DNA from: an uncultured Bacteroidales bacterium | Lineage (GTDB): Bacteria > Bacteroidota > Bacteroidia > Bacteroidales > Bacteroidaceae | Direction: 5' to 3' | Assembly: GCA_902798425.1 (NCBI GenBank) | Contig: CADBWR010000008.1 | Span: 124,001-188,000, forward strand | DNA length: 64,000 nucleotides | Shown: positions 8,345 through 17,646 of the stretch, in pieces | How positions within the stretch are numbered: position 1 is the stretch's first letter | How the letters are laid out: the number at the start of each line of letters is the position of its first letter | Notes under the pieces: generated by a model | Seen by the model: only the letters and a program-made list of their open reading frames with translations | Told to the model about the DNA's origin: nothing | The model's database searches: none | Translations under genes and position numbers: made by a program

Positions 8345-10081
8345 TTACTCTTCGATACCTTCTCCATCTGACGGACGGATACCCTCTATCTGTAACTGTA
8401 CCTCGCCGCGTTTGTAGGTGTTTTCCTCGATGGTGTAGACAATGTCGAACGAGCGTTTGGACTTGATATACCGTGCTGCAGCCGACTGTCCGAAGGCAAT
8501 GCCGTTCATCACTACTGCCGACTTAGAGTCAACGAGTTCCAGTTTGATGTGTTCCTGATGGCGTCCTACCACCTTGGAAGTGCCATAGTCGAAGACGTTG
8601 CGTGTGATGAAGAGCGGCTTACTATTGCCAGGACCGTGAGGTGCCAGACGCTTTAGCTCGTTGAGCAGTCGTTTGTTGATTTGCTGGAAGTCAAGTTCCA
8701 TATCGATGTCGAGAGTTTGCTGTGTCTGTTCGGGCAGGATGTGGTGGTCGACATACTCTTGAAAGCGACGGCGGAACTCAGGTATGTTCTCCTGACGCAT
8801 GGTAAGACCTACGGCATAGGTGTGTCCACCAAAATTCTCCAACAGGTCGCGACACGACTTAACAGCATCGTAGACATCGAAACCTGCCACAGAACGCGCT
8901 GAGCCAGAGGCCATTCCGTCAATAATAGTCAGTACAACGGTAGGACGGAAGTAGAGCTCCGTCAGACGGGATGCGACGATACCAACAACACCTTTCTTCC
9001 AACCTTCATCGTATAGTACGATAGACTGCTGGTGCTGCTGACTCTCCAGACGCTCAACAATTTCGTTGGCCTCGACAGTCATCTGCTTGTCGACATCCTT
9101 GCGTTGCTCGTTGTATTCGTTGATGCGCGTAGCCATCGTCAGTCCTCGCTGCAGGTCGCGCTCTACTAGCAGGTCAACAGCTTCGCGGCCATTCATCATA
9201 CGACCAGAGGCATTGATGCGAGGGCCAATTTTGAAGACGATGTCGCTCATGGTAAGTTCGCGGTTGGTAAGTCCACAAATCTCAATGATAGCTTTTAAAC
9301 CAGTTGAAGGCGCTTGGTTCAATTGCTTCAGTCCGTGGAAGGCCAGCGTGCGGTTCTCACCCTCTACAGGCACCAGGTCAGCAGCTATGCTGACAGCACA
9401 GAAGTCGAGTAGGGGAATGAGACGCGAGAAGGGAATGCCGTTGTTCTTGGCAAACGCCTGCATGAATTTGAAGCCTACACCGCACCCGCAGAGATGCTTG
9501 AAGGGGTAGGTAGAGTCGTCACGCTTAGGATTGAGGATAGCTACAGCAGGAGGCATGATCTCGTCTGGCACGTGGTGGTCACAGATGATAAAGTCAATGC
9601 CTTGCTCCTTGGCATACGCTATCTCCTCGACAGCCTTGATGCCGCAGTCGAGTACGATAATCAGTTTTACCCCTGTCTCTGCTGCAAAGTCTATTCCTTT
9701 CTTGCTGACACCATAGCCCTCTTCCTCGCGGTTGGGGATGTAGTAGTCGATGTTGGAATAGAACTGCTGCAAGAACTTGTAGACTAACGCTACGGCTGTA
9801 CAGCCGTCAACATCGTAGTCACCATACACCATGATACGCTCTTTGCGCCCCATGGCATCGTTCAGTCTGTCCACTGCCACGTCCATGTCGTTCATCAGGA
9901 ACGGGTCAATCAGCTCGTTCAGCATGGGACGGAAGAATCGCTTTGCCGCACTCTCCGTCTTGATGCCTCGCTGTATCAGAAGACTGGCCATTACGGGACT
10001 CATCCCTATCTTTTCGGCCAGCTCCTTAGCTGCTTGCTGTCTGTCTGGTGTCAGTGGTTCGTAATTCCATTTAAATTGCAT
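8345..10081 (-). CDS. recJ: Single-stranded-DNA-specific exonuclease RecJ
   Basis: RecJ degrades single-stranded DNA 5'-3' in recombinational and mismatch repair. The 578-residue product carries the DHH-superfamily motifs YGDYDVDGCTA (86-96), LDCG and CDHH (around 166-169), then GPRINASGRM of the DHHA1 region and a C-terminal OB-like domain. It is first in a recJ-recQ unit with a -7 box about 65 bp upstream. The 175-bp spacer to buk holds only that promoter and a weak GGGC/GCCC hairpin near 10217-10256 that may terminate buk. Confidence 0.95.
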   Translation of the reverse strand: MQFKWNYEPLTPDRQQAAKELAEKIGMSPVMASLLIQRGIKTESAAKRFFRPMLNELIDPFLMNDMDVAVDRLNDAMGRKERIMVYGDYDVDGCTAVALVYKFLQQFYSNIDYYIPNREEEGYGVSKKGIDFAAETGVKLIIVLDCGIKAVEEIAYAKEQGIDFIICDHHVPDEIMPPAVAILNPKRDDSTYPFKHLCGCGVGFKFMQAFAKNNGIPFSRLIPLLDFCAVSIAADLVPVEGENRTLAFHGLKQLNQAPSTGLKAIIEICGLTNRELTMSDIVFKIGPRINASGRMMNGREAVDLLVERDLQRGLTMATRINEYNEQRKDVDKQMTVEANEIVERLESQQHQQSIVLYDEGWKKGVVGIVASRLTELYFRPTVVLTIIDGMASGSARSVAGFDVYDAVKSCRDLLENFGGHTYAVGLTMRQENIPEFRRRFQEYVDHHILPEQTQQTLDIDMELDFQQINKRLLNELKRLAPHGPGNSKPLFITRNVFDYGTSKVVGRHQEHIKLELVDSKSAVVMNGIAFGQSAAARYIKSKRSFDIVYTIEENTYKRGEVQLQIEGIRPSDGEGIEE

Positions 10082-10146
10082 TTATGTTATTATTTTATTT
10101 CTGTCATTTCAGGGGTATCGTATGCCATAGGTACACAATACGCCTT

Positions 10147-10154
10147 CAAAGTTA
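10147..10154 (-). promoter_or_regulatory. -7 box of the recJ-recQ unit
   Basis: Read on the minus strand the sequence is TAACTTTG, the Bacteroidetes -7 element, about 65 nt before the recJ start. Confidence 0.65.
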
Positions 10155-10256
10155 CGAAGAAAAAACAAATAAATGGACCGGGTAACTGTTTTTTTAACAG
10201 AATTTGTTTTTTAAAAGGGCGTTATAACGATATAACATCATGATGATACAATGCCC

Positions 10257-11366
10257 TTAGCTATAGATTTTGCTTTCGCGCCGACCTTGCAGTACGGCGA
10301 GTGCATTGAGTGCAAGGGCTTCCATTTCGTCCTCACCAGGGAAGGTGTAGACGGGTGCCAGGAATCCTATGCGACGGCGCAGTTCGCTGACGATGTAGTC
10401 GCTATGTGCCATACCGCCAGTCAATAGGATGGCATCAATCTTTCCGCAAAGCACAGCGGCTTCAGCGGCAATATTCTTGGCTACATGGTAGAGCATGGCC
10501 TCAACGATGATTTTGGCGTGTTCATCGCCCTCCTTGATACGTTGCAGAATCTCGCGCATGTTGTTTGTGCCCAAATGTGCATTGAGTCCAGCCTTGCCAG
10601 CTATGCGCTTGAGCAGTTGTTTCTCAGAGTATTTGCCACTAAAACAGAGACGGATAAGGTCGGCGGCAGGCAGACTGCCAGCACGCTCTGGCGAGAAAGG
10701 TCCTTCGCCATCCAGTGCGTTGTTGGCGTCGATGGCCTTGCCGTGCTCATGGGCAGCTACAGAAATGCCTCCTCCCAGATGGCAGATGATGAGGTTTAAG
10801 TCTTCATACTCCTTGCCGATGCCGCGTGCATAGCGACGGGCGATGGCGCGCTGGTTGAGGGCGTGCCAGATGCAGATGCGTGGCATGAGTGGCGAACCAC
10901 TGATGCGTGCCAAGGGCGACAGCTCGTCAACGACACCAGGGTCAGCAATAAAGGCGCGGCATCGGGAAGTTGTGTCGGCAGGGAAACCGCAGACAGCATG
11001 CTGACTATTGATTTCCTCCGCTATTTCGTGCGCTATCAGACACCCCAGGTTGCAGGCATGGTTGTGCATCACGCAACCATGTAGCGTGTCGTCAATCATT
11101 TGTTGGTTTATTTCATACACGCCACCAGCGATAGGCTTCACCAGTCCACCGCGTCCGATGACCGCATCAAACTCCAAAGGAATATCAGCAGCAGCCAACT
11201 CGTCGAGTACCAACTGACGGCGGAAGTTCTGCTGCTCTGTGATGGCATCAAAAGGAGCTAACTCTTCAGGCGTATGTGTAATGTTACGCAGTAAGATAGG
11301 TTTCTCGTCTTCGTAGACGGCCATCTTGGTAGATGTGGAACCAGGGTTGATGACAAGTATTTTCAT
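10257..11366 (-). CDS. buk: Butyrate kinase
   Basis: Butyrate kinase interconverts butyryl (or branched acyl) phosphate and ADP with the acid and ATP. The 369-residue product belongs to the acetate/butyrate kinase (ASKHA) family: N-terminal INPGSTSTKMAVY, central CHLGGGISVAAH, and late LTGGMAHSDYI. It follows ptb by 26 bp, so the two steps from acyl-CoA to acid and ATP are encoded together. No butyrate-forming genes are visible here, so the physiological acyl group, perhaps branched-chain, is open. Confidence 0.94.
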   Translation of the reverse strand: MKILVINPGSTSTKMAVYEDEKPILLRNITHTPEELAPFDAITEQQNFRRQLVLDELAAADIPLEFDAVIGRGGLVKPIAGGVYEINQQMIDDTLHGCVMHNHACNLGCLIAHEIAEEINSQHAVCGFPADTTSRCRAFIADPGVVDELSPLARISGSPLMPRICIWHALNQRAIARRYARGIGKEYEDLNLIICHLGGGISVAAHEHGKAIDANNALDGEGPFSPERAGSLPAADLIRLCFSGKYSEKQLLKRIAGKAGLNAHLGTNNMREILQRIKEGDEHAKIIVEAMLYHVAKNIAAEAAVLCGKIDAILLTGGMAHSDYIVSELRRRIGFLAPVYTFPGEDEMEALALNALAVLQGRRESKIYS

Positions 11367-11392
11367 ATTTGACGATTCGGCTATATGCCTAT

Positions 11393-12229
11393 TTAGATTG
11401 CGGCAAGTGCAAGAGAATAGTATTTGGAGTCTGGACTGTCAGCACGCGATGGCAACACACAGCAGCATGAGGTGCCTTGCAGCACACCTGCTGTCTTGGC
11501 ATAGCCGAAGAGCGTTAGTGTCTTGTAGAACACGTTGCCTGCCACTATATCTGGGAAGATGAGTGCATCGGCTTGTCCATCGATAACACTCTTGATGCCT
11601 TTCTCGTGCAGGGAGACGCTGTCGAGCGATGTCTTCAGGTCTAAGGGGCCATCTATAATACATCGTCCGAACGAGCCCATCTGTGCTTCCGCAATGATGT
11701 CAAGATAGTCGGCAGTATAGGGAAATGCCTTGCTGCTCACCTTCTCAGCGCAATGAATCAGCGAGATGCGAGGCTCTTCGATACCCAGCGCATGACAGAC
11801 GTAGTTCATGTAGCGAATCTGTTGGCGACGCTGTACAGGGGTCGGCACAGGTATAACGGCGGCATCGGTAAAAAACAGTAGTTTCTCGTATTTGGGAATC
11901 TCGGCCATAGCTACATGTGTCAGTACATGACCTTTACGCAAGATGCCCTTCTCCTTGTCGAGAATGGCACGCAGCAACACATCGGTATTGATGAGTCCTT
12001 TCATCAGAATGTCCGCCTCACCATTCTTACATAGTGCAACGGCGCGACGGGCACACTCATCCTTGTCATCACCATCCACGTAGATGGGTTCGATAAACCC
12101 CATCTCCTTGCCTTTCTCTACGGCATAGCGTGTGCTAGCATCGTTGGCACACACTACAGCCACACGTTTACGGTCTCCCCGCTCTTGCAGGAAGATAATC
12201 ATGTCGTTAAGAGTTCTAATCGGTTTCAT
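11393..12229 (-). CDS. ptb: Phosphate butyryltransferase
   Basis: Ptb converts acyl-CoA and phosphate to acyl phosphate and CoA. The 278-residue product is the short phosphate acyltransferase form, with ADILMKGLINTDVLLRAIL and the C-terminal PDIVAGNVFYKTL. Its partner buk lies just downstream. Upstream, between fcl and ptb, is a 113-bp spacer rich in complementary segments and without an obvious TAnnTTTG box. Assignment to butyryl rather than acetyl transfer rests on length and on pairing with butyrate kinase. Confidence 0.92.
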   Translation of the reverse strand: MKPIRTLNDMIIFLQERGDRKRVAVVCANDASTRYAVEKGKEMGFIEPIYVDGDDKDECARRAVALCKNGEADILMKGLINTDVLLRAILDKEKGILRKGHVLTHVAMAEIPKYEKLLFFTDAAVIPVPTPVQRRQQIRYMNYVCHALGIEEPRISLIHCAEKVSSKAFPYTADYLDIIAEAQMGSFGRCIIDGPLDLKTSLDSVSLHEKGIKSVIDGQADALIFPDIVAGNVFYKTLTLFGYAKTAGVLQGTSCCCVLPSRADSPDSKYYSLALAAI

Positions 12230-12246
12230 AGTTATTGGAGGTTAAC

Positions 12247-12337
12247 GTCGGCGTGAGAACCACCGACAATGGTAATCGTTTAGGGGAGGCGCCGACTGTG
12301 GACAATAATCGATGGGGAGCCCATTGACAGCCGGTGG
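12247..12337 (-). promoter_or_regulatory. Possible structured leader of ptb-buk
   Basis: Two complementary pairs interleave in the spacer before ptb. CCACCG and CAATGG at 12260-12272 match CCATTG and CGGTGG at 12321-12337. GTCGGCG at 12247-12253 matches CGCCGAC at 12290-12296. The order of the arms gives a pseudoknot topology. Function is unknown; it could instead be a relict repeat. Confidence 0.35.
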
Positions 12338-12342
12338 CACAG

Positions 12343-13284
12343 TCAGCGCTCGGCGCGCATCGGGTTGTTCAGGAAGTCCTCATAGGCCAAACGGATGCCG
12401 TCTTCCAACTCGGTCTTGTAGGTCCAGCCCAGTTTGGTGGCTTTGCTGACATCGAGCAACTTGCGTGGCGTGCCGTTAGGACGTGTGGTGTCCCATTCTA
12501 TGCGGCCCTTGTAGCCAATAACCTTAGCTACTAACTCTGTCAGTGCCTTGATGGTCAGCTCCTTACCAGTACCTGCATTCACAGTTTCGTTGCCTGAGTA
12601 GTTGTTCATTAGGAACACGCAGAGGTTGGCGAGGTCGTCGACATAGAGAAATTCGCGCAGCGGACTGCCATCGCCCCAACAGGTAACACTCTCCAGTCCA
12701 GCCTCTTTGGCCTCGTGAAAACGTCGGATGAGGGCAGGCAGCACGTGCGAGTGCTCAGGATGATAGTTGTCGTTGGGTCCATAGAGGTTGGTGGGCATCA
12801 CACTGATGTAATCCGTACCATACTGACGGTTCAAGAATTCACAGTATTTCAGTCCACTGATTTTGGCTAGCGCATACGCTTCGTTGGTCTTTTCCAACTC
12901 GCTGGTCAGCAGACAATTCTCAGGCATGGGCTGTGGTGCCATGCGTGGATAGATGCAACTACTGCCCAGAAATTCCAACTTCTTACAGCCGTTTTTCCAC
13001 GCAGCGTGGATGACGTTCATCTCCAGAATCATGTTGTCGTACATGAAGTCTGCCAGTGCACTTTGGTTAGCCACGATGCCCCCCACCTTAGCGGCTGCGA
13101 GGAACACGTATTCAGGCTTCTCCTCCGCAAAAAACTTCTCGACAGCATCCTGACGGGTGAGATCCAATTCCTTATGCGTGCGTGTAATAATATTGTTATA
13201 ACCCTGACGTTGCAGTTCGCGCACGATGGCGCTACCTACCATACCACGATGGCCTGCGACGTATATCTTGCTGTTTTTCTCCAT
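12343..13284 (-). CDS. fcl: GDP-L-fucose synthase
   Basis: This NADPH-dependent epimerase/reductase turns GDP-4-keto-6-deoxymannose into GDP-L-fucose. The 313-residue product is an extended SDR with the nucleotide motif GHRGMVGSAIV, the catalytic YALAK, and MPTNLYGPNDNYHPEHSHV typical of GMER. Its start overlaps the gmd stop by 1 bp (TAATG). GDP-fucose is used by Bacteroidales for capsule and glycoprotein fucosylation. Confidence 0.96.
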   Translation of the reverse strand: MEKNSKIYVAGHRGMVGSAIVRELQRQGYNNIITRTHKELDLTRQDAVEKFFAEEKPEYVFLAAAKVGGIVANQSALADFMYDNMILEMNVIHAAWKNGCKKLEFLGSSCIYPRMAPQPMPENCLLTSELEKTNEAYALAKISGLKYCEFLNRQYGTDYISVMPTNLYGPNDNYHPEHSHVLPALIRRFHEAKEAGLESVTCWGDGSPLREFLYVDDLANLCVFLMNNYSGNETVNAGTGKELTIKALTELVAKVIGYKGRIEWDTTRPNGTPRKLLDVSKATKLGWTYKTELEDGIRLAYEDFLNNPMRAER

Positions 13285-14390
13285 TACTTTACTATTCCTT
13301 TCTCCAAGTATTCTGCCAAATTGGTGCGTACCTTCATGGCGGCATCTTCAGATGCAACCTTCGCCATATCACTTTCTACCATAATCTTGACGAGCTCTTC
13401 AAAGCTGGTCTTGTTAGGATTCCATCCGAGCTTAGCCTTTGCCTTTGTGGGGTCGCCCCAGAGATTGACAACGTCTGTCGGTCTATAAAAATCCTCACTA
13501 ACAGCGACAACAACTTTCCCAATCAGCTTCTCTGGGCCCTTAACAACAATGCCTTTCTCGTTGATTCCTTCACCCTCAAACTTCAGTTCTATGCCCGCAT
13601 GTCTGAAAGCCAAATTGGTAAATTCCCGTACGCTGTGCTGAACACCTGTGGCGATGACAAAATCTTCTGGTTTGTCCTGTTGCAGGATGAGCCACATGCA
13701 CTCCACATAGTCCTTGGCATACCCCCAATCGCGCAGAGAATCCATATTGCCCAGATAGAGACAGTCTTGCAATCCCTGTGAGATGCGTGCAGCCGCTAGC
13801 GTAATCTTACGGGTTACGAAAGTCTCTCCACGCCGTTCGCTTTCGTGGTTGAACAGGATTCCTGAGCAGCAATACATGTTGTATGCCTCACGATACTCCT
13901 TGACTATCCAGAAGCCATACTGCTTGGCAACGGCATAGGGCGAATAGGGGTGGAATGGTGTGTTCTCATTCTGTGGGACCTCTTCCACCTTGCCGTACAA
14001 CTCAGATGTCGATGCCTGATAGATGCGGCAGACCTCAGTCATGCCCAATTGGCGTACAGCCTCGAGGATGCGCAGTACACCTACGGCATCTACATCTGCT
14101 GTAAATTCCGGAGAGTCAAAGCTGACTTGTACGTGACTCTGTGCAGCGAGGTTGTATATTTCTGTGGGGCGCACCTTGCTGATGACGCCCAGTATAGACA
14201 TTGAGTCGCCCAAGTCGGCATAGTGCAGGTGGAAGTGTGGCTTACCCTCAAGGTGTGCAATACGCTCGCGGAAGTCTACTGACGAGCGACGAATGGTGCC
14301 GTGTACCTCGTAACCTTTCCCTAACAGAAGCTCAGCCAAATACGAGCCGTCCTGCCCCGTGATGCCTGTGATGAGTGCTATCTTGTTCAT
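13284..14390 (-). CDS. gmd: GDP-mannose 4,6-dehydratase
   Basis: Gmd makes GDP-4-keto-6-deoxymannose, the first committed step to GDP-L-fucose. The product of about 368 residues has the Rossmann motif [15 protein letters not shown], the catalytic [10 protein letters not shown], and [18 protein letters not shown], all diagnostic of GMD. A TTG two codons upstream is in frame; the ATG at 14390 is chosen because the protein then starts directly with the Rossmann strand. The 23-bp spacer to manC consists of near-repeats of TATCAATTA. Confidence 0.96.
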   Translation of the reverse strand: MNKIALITGITGQDGSYLAELLLGKGYEVHGTIRRSSVDFRERIAHLEGKPHFHLHYADLGDSMSILGVISKVRPTEIYNLAAQSHVQVSFDSPEFTADVDAVGVLRILEAVRQLGMTEVCRIYQASTSELYGKVEEVPQNENTPFHPYSPYAVAKQYGFWIVKEYREAYNMYCCSGILFNHESERRGETFVTRKITLAAARISQGLQDCLYLGNMDSLRDWGYAKDYVECMWLILQQDKPEDFVIATGVQHSVREFTNLAFRHAGIELKFEGEGINEKGIVVKGPEKLIGKVVVAVSEDFYRPTDVVNLWGDPTKAKAKLGWNPNKTSFEELVKIMVESDMAKVASEDAAMKVRTNLAEYLEKGIVK

Positions 14391-14413
14391 TATCAATTAT
14401 CAGTTATCAATTA

Positions 14414-15484
14414 TTACTTGTCTTGTCCTGAGAACTGCTTGATTCGCTGTTCTTCAGAGAGTTTGCAGATGAGCAGTGTGTTGTCGTTCTCTGCCACGAT
14501 ATATCCGTCGAGGCCCTGTACAACAACCTTCTTCTCCTGTGTGGTGTGAATGATGCAGTTAGAGGTCTCAAAGAGTGCTATCTCCTGTCCGATGCAAGCA
14601 TTGCCGTAGAGGTCTTTCTTTGTCTGCTGTTGCAGTGAGCCCCACGTGCCCAGGTCGCTCCATCCGAAGTCGGCAGGACAGACGAAAATCTCTTCAGCTT
14701 TCTCCATGATGGCATAGTCAACACTGATGTTCTCACATTCTGGGAAGAGTTCGTTGATTTCCTCCTGCTCCTGAGGAGTGCCATAGATGGGCAGCAGACT
14801 CTCGAAGATTTTCGACATAGCGGGTTGGTAGATGCGGAAAGCGTTGACGATGGTCGATACGTTCCAGATGAAGATGCCCGCATTCCAGAAGTAGTTGTTC
14901 TTCTGAATATAGCGCTTTGCCGTCTCTATGTCAGGTTTCTCGCGGAACGAGTCAACGCGGAAGATGCCCTTGTTGCGCAGCGAGTTGGCAGAAAGGTTAG
15001 CCTCAATATATCCGTAACCTGTCTCTGGACGGGTTGGTTTCATGCCCAGCGTGACGATGGCATCGCTATCGCTGGTAAACTTCATGCACGAGGTGATAAT
15101 GCGACGAAATTCCTCTACGTTCAGTACCACATGGTCACTGGGTGATACCACAATGTTGGCCTTAGGGTCTTTCGACTTGATGCGCCACGATACGTACGCA
15201 ATGCAAGGGGCAGTATTACGACGACAAGGCTCGCAGAGGATATGGCCTGCAGGCATATCGGGCAGTTGTTCGGCAACAGTGGCAGCATAGCTCTTGTTGG
15301 TGACGACCCACACGTTCTGGGCGTCTACAATGCCGGCAAAGCGTTCTACGGTGAGTTGCAGCAGCGATTTTCCAATGCCCAACACATCGATGAACTGCTT
15401 GGGCTTGTCTGCCGTACTCATTGGCCAGAAGCGGCTTCCTACGCCGCCAGCCATAATAACCAAATGATTATTGATTCTTGCCAT
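14414..15484 (-). CDS. manC: Mannose-1-phosphate guanylyltransferase
   Basis: This enzyme forms GDP-mannose from mannose-1-phosphate and GTP, feeding Gmd directly downstream. The 356-residue product is the single-function form, without the C-terminal phosphomannose isomerase domain of longer ManC proteins. It has the N-terminal pyrophosphorylase signature AGGVGSRFWPMS, the activator region ending KPKQF, and FREKPD further on. A TATCTTTG box lies about 30 nt upstream, so manC-gmd-fcl can be one transcript. Confidence 0.93.
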   Translation of the reverse strand: MARINNHLVIMAGGVGSRFWPMSTADKPKQFIDVLGIGKSLLQLTVERFAGIVDAQNVWVVTNKSYAATVAEQLPDMPAGHILCEPCRRNTAPCIAYVSWRIKSKDPKANIVVSPSDHVVLNVEEFRRIITSCMKFTSDSDAIVTLGMKPTRPETGYGYIEANLSANSLRNKGIFRVDSFREKPDIETAKRYIQKNNYFWNAGIFIWNVSTIVNAFRIYQPAMSKIFESLLPIYGTPQEQEEINELFPECENISVDYAIMEKAEEIFVCPADFGWSDLGTWGSLQQQTKKDLYGNACIGQEIALFETSNCIIHTTQEKKVVVQGLDGYIVAENDNTLLICKLSEEQRIKQFSGQDK

Positions 15485-15513
15485 AATCCGAGTTAGATAT
15501 ATTGTTTATCTTG

Positions 15514-15521
15514 CAAAGATA
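15514..15521 (-). promoter_or_regulatory. -7 box of manC-gmd-fcl
   Basis: The minus strand reads TATCTTTG followed by CAAG, the standard -7 element, in an AT-rich spacer 30 nt before manC. Confidence 0.75.
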
Positions 15522-15542
15522 TATATTTTTTTTTAAAATGTA

Positions 15543-16175
15543 CTAATTCTTTGTTATTTTTTTCTTTGTCAGCTGTCTGACGACAAACCACACGATGGCC
15601 GCAATGACCAGTGACACGATGATGAGTTTAATGTATTCCGCATACTCCTCAATCTTGTCGTTGAGCTGTTCCTCAGGTACGATGCTGTGCAGATACCAGC
15701 CCAGTGCAGCCAGTATGGCATGCCAGCAACCAGCACCTATCGTGGTGTATAGCAGGAACTTCCAGTAGTTCATCTTCGCCAGACCTGCGGGTATCGAGAT
15801 GAGGTGACGGATGCCAGGGATGAGTCGTCCTGTGAGGGTTGCAGCGATGCCGTGATCATCGAAGTAGCGCTCCGATTTCTCCACTTTCTCTTGGTTCAGC
15901 AGACACATTTTGCCCCACTTGCTGTTGGCGAACTTGTAGATAACGGGCCGCCCCACGTAGTAGGCCACCACATAGTTGATGGATGCGCCAACGTCGGCAC
16001 CGATGGTGGCAAAGAGGATGACCAGCCACACGTCCAACTGTCCGCTGGCAGCATGATAGGCTGCTGGTGTGACGACGAACTCAGACGGTACGGGCACTAT
16101 GGTGCTCTCCAGCAACATCAAGAAGAGAATGGTGCCGTAGTTCAGATTGCCTAAGAGAGAGGTGATGAAGTTCAT
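15543..16175 (-). CDS. DedA family membrane protein
   Basis: DedA proteins are inner-membrane proteins now associated with lipid-carrier or phospholipid flipping and envelope homeostasis. The 210-residue product has several hydrophobic segments, an N-terminal re-entrant-like stretch (ESTIVPVPSEFVV) and the conserved GRLIPGIRHLISIPAG motif. The C-terminus ends in a basic tail. It sits between the TPR gene and manC on the same strand; a role in recycling lipid carriers for surface glycans would fit but is inferred. Confidence 0.9.
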   Translation of the reverse strand: MNFITSLLGNLNYGTILFLMLLESTIVPVPSEFVVTPAAYHAASGQLDVWLVILFATIGADVGASINYVVAYYVGRPVIYKFANSKWGKMCLLNQEKVEKSERYFDDHGIAATLTGRLIPGIRHLISIPAGLAKMNYWKFLLYTTIGAGCWHAILAALGWYLHSIVPEEQLNDKIEEYAEYIKLIIVSLVIAAIVWFVVRQLTKKKITKN

Positions 16176-16212
16176 TTTTTTTAACTCTTGTTATTTTTTC
16201 TTGCGGATTCCG

Positions 16213-17646
16213 TTATTCTGTTTCTTTCTGGAGACGATGTTTCATGTAGCTGACATATTCGCTGGGATCCATCGCCTCTGGGAAGAGGAAACCCAATATG
16301 AGTTTCGTATCGCGTGGATTGAATTTGACAGCTTTTTGCAGATACTCTATGAACTCACCGTACTTGCCCAAATCGTGGCAGCAGAGCGCCATGTAGATGT
16401 ATCCTTTGACGTATTCTGCAGAGGAGTTCTTGACTACGCGGAAGAATTTCTGGAACATTTCGTAACTGCTGCTGACATAGCGGTTGTCATAGAGCGATAC
16501 AATGATGCGCAGCAGCACGGAAGGTGCATTGTCCGACATCATAATGGCCTTCTTGAAGCTCTCTTCCGCTTCTTTTAGCATGCCGCATTCCAGCTGCAAG
16601 TGTCCGCGAATGACCGTCATGTCTGTCAGGTCACAAGGGCGTTTCATGCAGTTGTCCATCATCTCCATGGCCTTGGCGTACTGCTTCTCACTGGCATAGC
16701 AGAAGGCCAGTTCCATGTATATCTGAGACAGCACCTCAGAGGTCTCGTCTGCCGCCTCCAGTGCCCTGAGCAGGTAGCTGATAGCTTCCTTGGGGCGGTT
16801 CATGCTGACCAGGCAGATGCCTTCATTCAGCAGTACCAGATCGTCGGGCTCTATCTTTTCTAAGCGTTTGAAGTACTCCAACGCCTCTTCGTAGTTGCCC
16901 AGACGCATCAGACAGTTGGCCTTGCTGGTCAGACCGTCAGGGTCGTTGGGGTTGATGGCGATGGCAAACTCCGAACTGGTGATGGCGTTGGGGTAGTCCT
17001 CGTCCAGCAGTTGTGCTGAGGCCAGCGCATTCCAATAGTTCAGCGAGTAGGGGTTGCGGTCTATGAGTTCGTTGAATATCCGTTCTGAGTCCTTGTATTT
17101 GCCCAGTCCGAAGAGTGTGCGCGCCATGAGTTCCTTGAAGTCTGTGCTGTCGTCCCCCTTGGAACGCATCATCCATTCGTACGCCTTGTCGTTGATGTCG
17201 TAGTCTACATAGAGGTTGGCGCAGTCCTTGATGAAGTCCTCCCACTCGTCGGCGTCCACGCTCATTCCGTAGTTGCGCAGGTATTTATCGGCTTCGTCTA
17301 TCCGTCCTTCGGCAATCATGATTTCCGCTGTCAGATAGTGGTAGTCTGGATCGTCGTGGTCGCTGATGGTGTCTGCATAGCTACGGGCTGTTTCAAAGTC
17401 GCCTACGGTCAGTGCCTCGCGGGCTTTGAACACGTTGGGTAAAGTAGCGTTGGGGTACAACGCCAGCGCATGCTCTATGGCTGCGGCGGCTTTGTCGCCT
17501 TCACCGATGTTGTTGTAGTAGTCGGCAAGGTCGACAAGGTCGTCAGCATCCATAAAGGGTTGCTCGCCAGCTTGGAGTGATGCCTCGTAGCTGTCGAGCA
17601 GTTCCTTGAAATCTTCTGATTCGAAATAGTCCTCGTTATATTGCAT
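16213..17646 (-). CDS. Tetratricopeptide-repeat protein
   Basis: The 477-residue product is built almost entirely of TPR-like helical pairs; units such as DGLTSKANCLMRLGNYEEAL and AMEMMDNCMKRPCDL follow the 34-residue pattern. There is no signal peptide or membrane segment, so it is probably a cytoplasmic scaffold. It starts 1 bp before the glnS stop, so the two are translationally adjacent. The partner is unknown and the name is structural only. Confidence 0.85.
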   Translation of the reverse strand: MQYNEDYFESEDFKELLDSYEASLQAGEQPFMDADDLVDLADYYNNIGEGDKAAAAIEHALALYPNATLPNVFKAREALTVGDFETARSYADTISDHDDPDYHYLTAEIMIAEGRIDEADKYLRNYGMSVDADEWEDFIKDCANLYVDYDINDKAYEWMMRSKGDDSTDFKELMARTLFGLGKYKDSERIFNELIDRNPYSLNYWNALASAQLLDEDYPNAITSSEFAIAINPNDPDGLTSKANCLMRLGNYEEALEYFKRLEKIEPDDLVLLNEGICLVSMNRPKEAISYLLRALEAADETSEVLSQIYMELAFCYASEKQYAKAMEMMDNCMKRPCDLTDMTVIRGHLQLECGMLKEAEESFKKAIMMSDNAPSVLLRIIVSLYDNRYVSSSYEMFQKFFRVVKNSSAEYVKGYIYMALCCHDLGKYGEFIEYLQKAVKFNPRDTKLILGFLFPEAMDPSEYVSYMKHRLQKETE

